A DNA stretch of 64,000 bases from Fuerstiella sp. (GTDB lineage: Bacteria > Planctomycetota > Planctomycetia > Planctomycetales > Planctomycetaceae): assembly GCA_014238335.1 (NCBI GenBank), contig JABABI010000031.1, forward strand, positions 1-64,000. The letters run 5' to 3'. Made by a program: the position numbers and the translations under genes. Below are positions 63,374-64,000 of this stretch, one piece after another (position 1 is the first letter of the stretch; each line of letters starts with the position of its first letter). The notes beneath the pieces were generated by a model, which worked only from the letters and a program-made list of their open reading frames with translations, had not been told where the DNA came from and searched no databases.

Positions 63374-64000
63374 TTACTCTACTGGTGAAGGTTTTCGTTT
63401 CGGCTTCAGGCCTGTGGCAGCAGCCCACCGAAACCATCGTTGTGACATAGCGTCGAGACGGTCAGGATGATGCTCGACCAGGTTTCTGGTTTCTGTACGG
63501 TCGGCTACAAGATCGTACAGTTCCCATGCCCCGATGTTCCTGTCCCAGCACAATTTCCATTGTCCGTGACGAACCGCTCGGTTACGGGACCACTCCCAGA
63601 ACAACCACTCGTGTCCGGCTCGCTGTTCACCGCGAATGACGGGAGTCAGATCGAGTCCCTCCGTTGGCAAAATCTTTGTTCCTTCGCGTTCCGTCGGATA
63701 TTCTGCGCGGGCCAGTGCCTGACAGGTTGGCAGCACATCGATGATGTGGCCGACCTGTTCCGTGATGCTGTTGGCCGACACGACACCCGGAAACCGCACG
63801 ATGAACGGGGTACTGATACCACCTTCATGGACCCATTGTTTGTAACGCCGAAAAGGCGTATTCTAAGCAAAGGCCCAACCGGGACCGCAGTGTGTGTAGA
63901 ACTCCCTTGGCCCAGGGATCCGCGCAGCATCGTTTCCTCCGGGTGTCTCCGCACAGCCACCGTTGTCGCTTAGAAACATGACGATCGTGTTTTCTTCGAG
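63374..64000 (-). pseudogene. Sulfatase, 3' part, broken by an amber codon
   Basis: The minus-strand frame contains TIVMFLSDNGGCAE (metal-binding Asp-Asn of type I sulfatases), then FYTHCGPGWAFA, an in-frame TAG (63863-63865), and NTPFRRYKQWVHEGGISTPFIV, a highly conserved sulfatase block. It continues to a normal C-terminus (HEWLFWEWSRNRAVRHGQWKL). The conserved residue at the stop is usually Gln or Ser, one base from TAG. The N-terminal half with the active-site Cys lies outside the window. It is a recent pseudogene, a sequencing error, or a stop that is read through. Confidence 0.85.

Overview
The window looks like chromosomal DNA of a planctomycete (Planctomycetota, Planctomycetes class, probably a marine Planctomycetaceae/Fuerstiella-like organism). 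The grounds are several DUF1501 proteins, a DUF1549/DUF1553 protein with the CxxCH-type motif, a ThuA protein, a Tat-exported Gfo/Idh/MocA oxidoreductase, a formylglycine-type sulfatase, a PQQ-type propeller protein and a very Cys-rich HEAT protein. GC content is moderate, Shine-Dalgarno sites are often weak, and operons are short. No rRNA, tRNA, CRISPR array or intact insertion sequence was found. The species assignment is inference.

Layout. 0-0.2 kb: an acidic low-complexity tandem repeat, probably the start of a minus-strand gene that leaves the window. 0.5-13 kb: a small conserved protein, prephenate dehydrogenase (tyrA), a DUF1501 + DUF1549/DUF1553 pair, two multi-pass membrane proteins, ThuA, a lipoprotein, and two tandem DUF1501 proteins without the usual partner. 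13-20.4 kb: a GT2 glycosyltransferase overlapping a GT-C membrane glycosyltransferase, an RtcB RNA ligase, a very small lipoprotein behind a CRP-type dyad, a D-2-hydroxyacid dehydrogenase, a rhomboid protease and greA. 20.5-24.5 kb: a minus-strand sugar module (Gfo/Idh/MocA dehydrogenase, TIM-barrel isomerase, bicupin phosphomannose-isomerase-like protein) holding a four-helix-bundle gene broken by two in-frame stops.

24.9-31.1 kb: argC-argJ, an exported oxidoreductase, and glpF-glpK for glycerol uptake and phosphorylation. 31.1-35.9 kb: a leucine-rich-repeat/coiled-coil envelope protein, mlaE-mlaF-mlaD for lipid transport and a PEGA lipoprotein. 36.2-49 kb: a PP2C phosphatase, a membrane histidine kinase, a small membrane protein, the Cys-rich HEAT protein, an ArnT-like GT-C enzyme, and a minus-strand TPR - ExbB - GT2 operon. 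49-50.8 kb: a gene-poor scar with an IS3-type orfA remnant. 50.8-53 kb: an arrestin/Spo0M-like membrane protein with a small AAA ATPase.

53-59.1 kb is the most coherent metabolic locus: a BadF/NAGK-type sugar kinase, MurQ, an SSS-family sodium symporter and two NamZ (DUF1343) exo-muramidase paralogs, one with a signal peptide and one without. Together they predict release, uptake, phosphorylation and ether cleavage of N-acetylmuramic acid. 59.2-61.6 kb is a signalling operon (REC-histidine kinase, response regulator, unknown protein). The window ends with a PQQ-propeller protein and a sulfatase reading frame interrupted by an amber codon.
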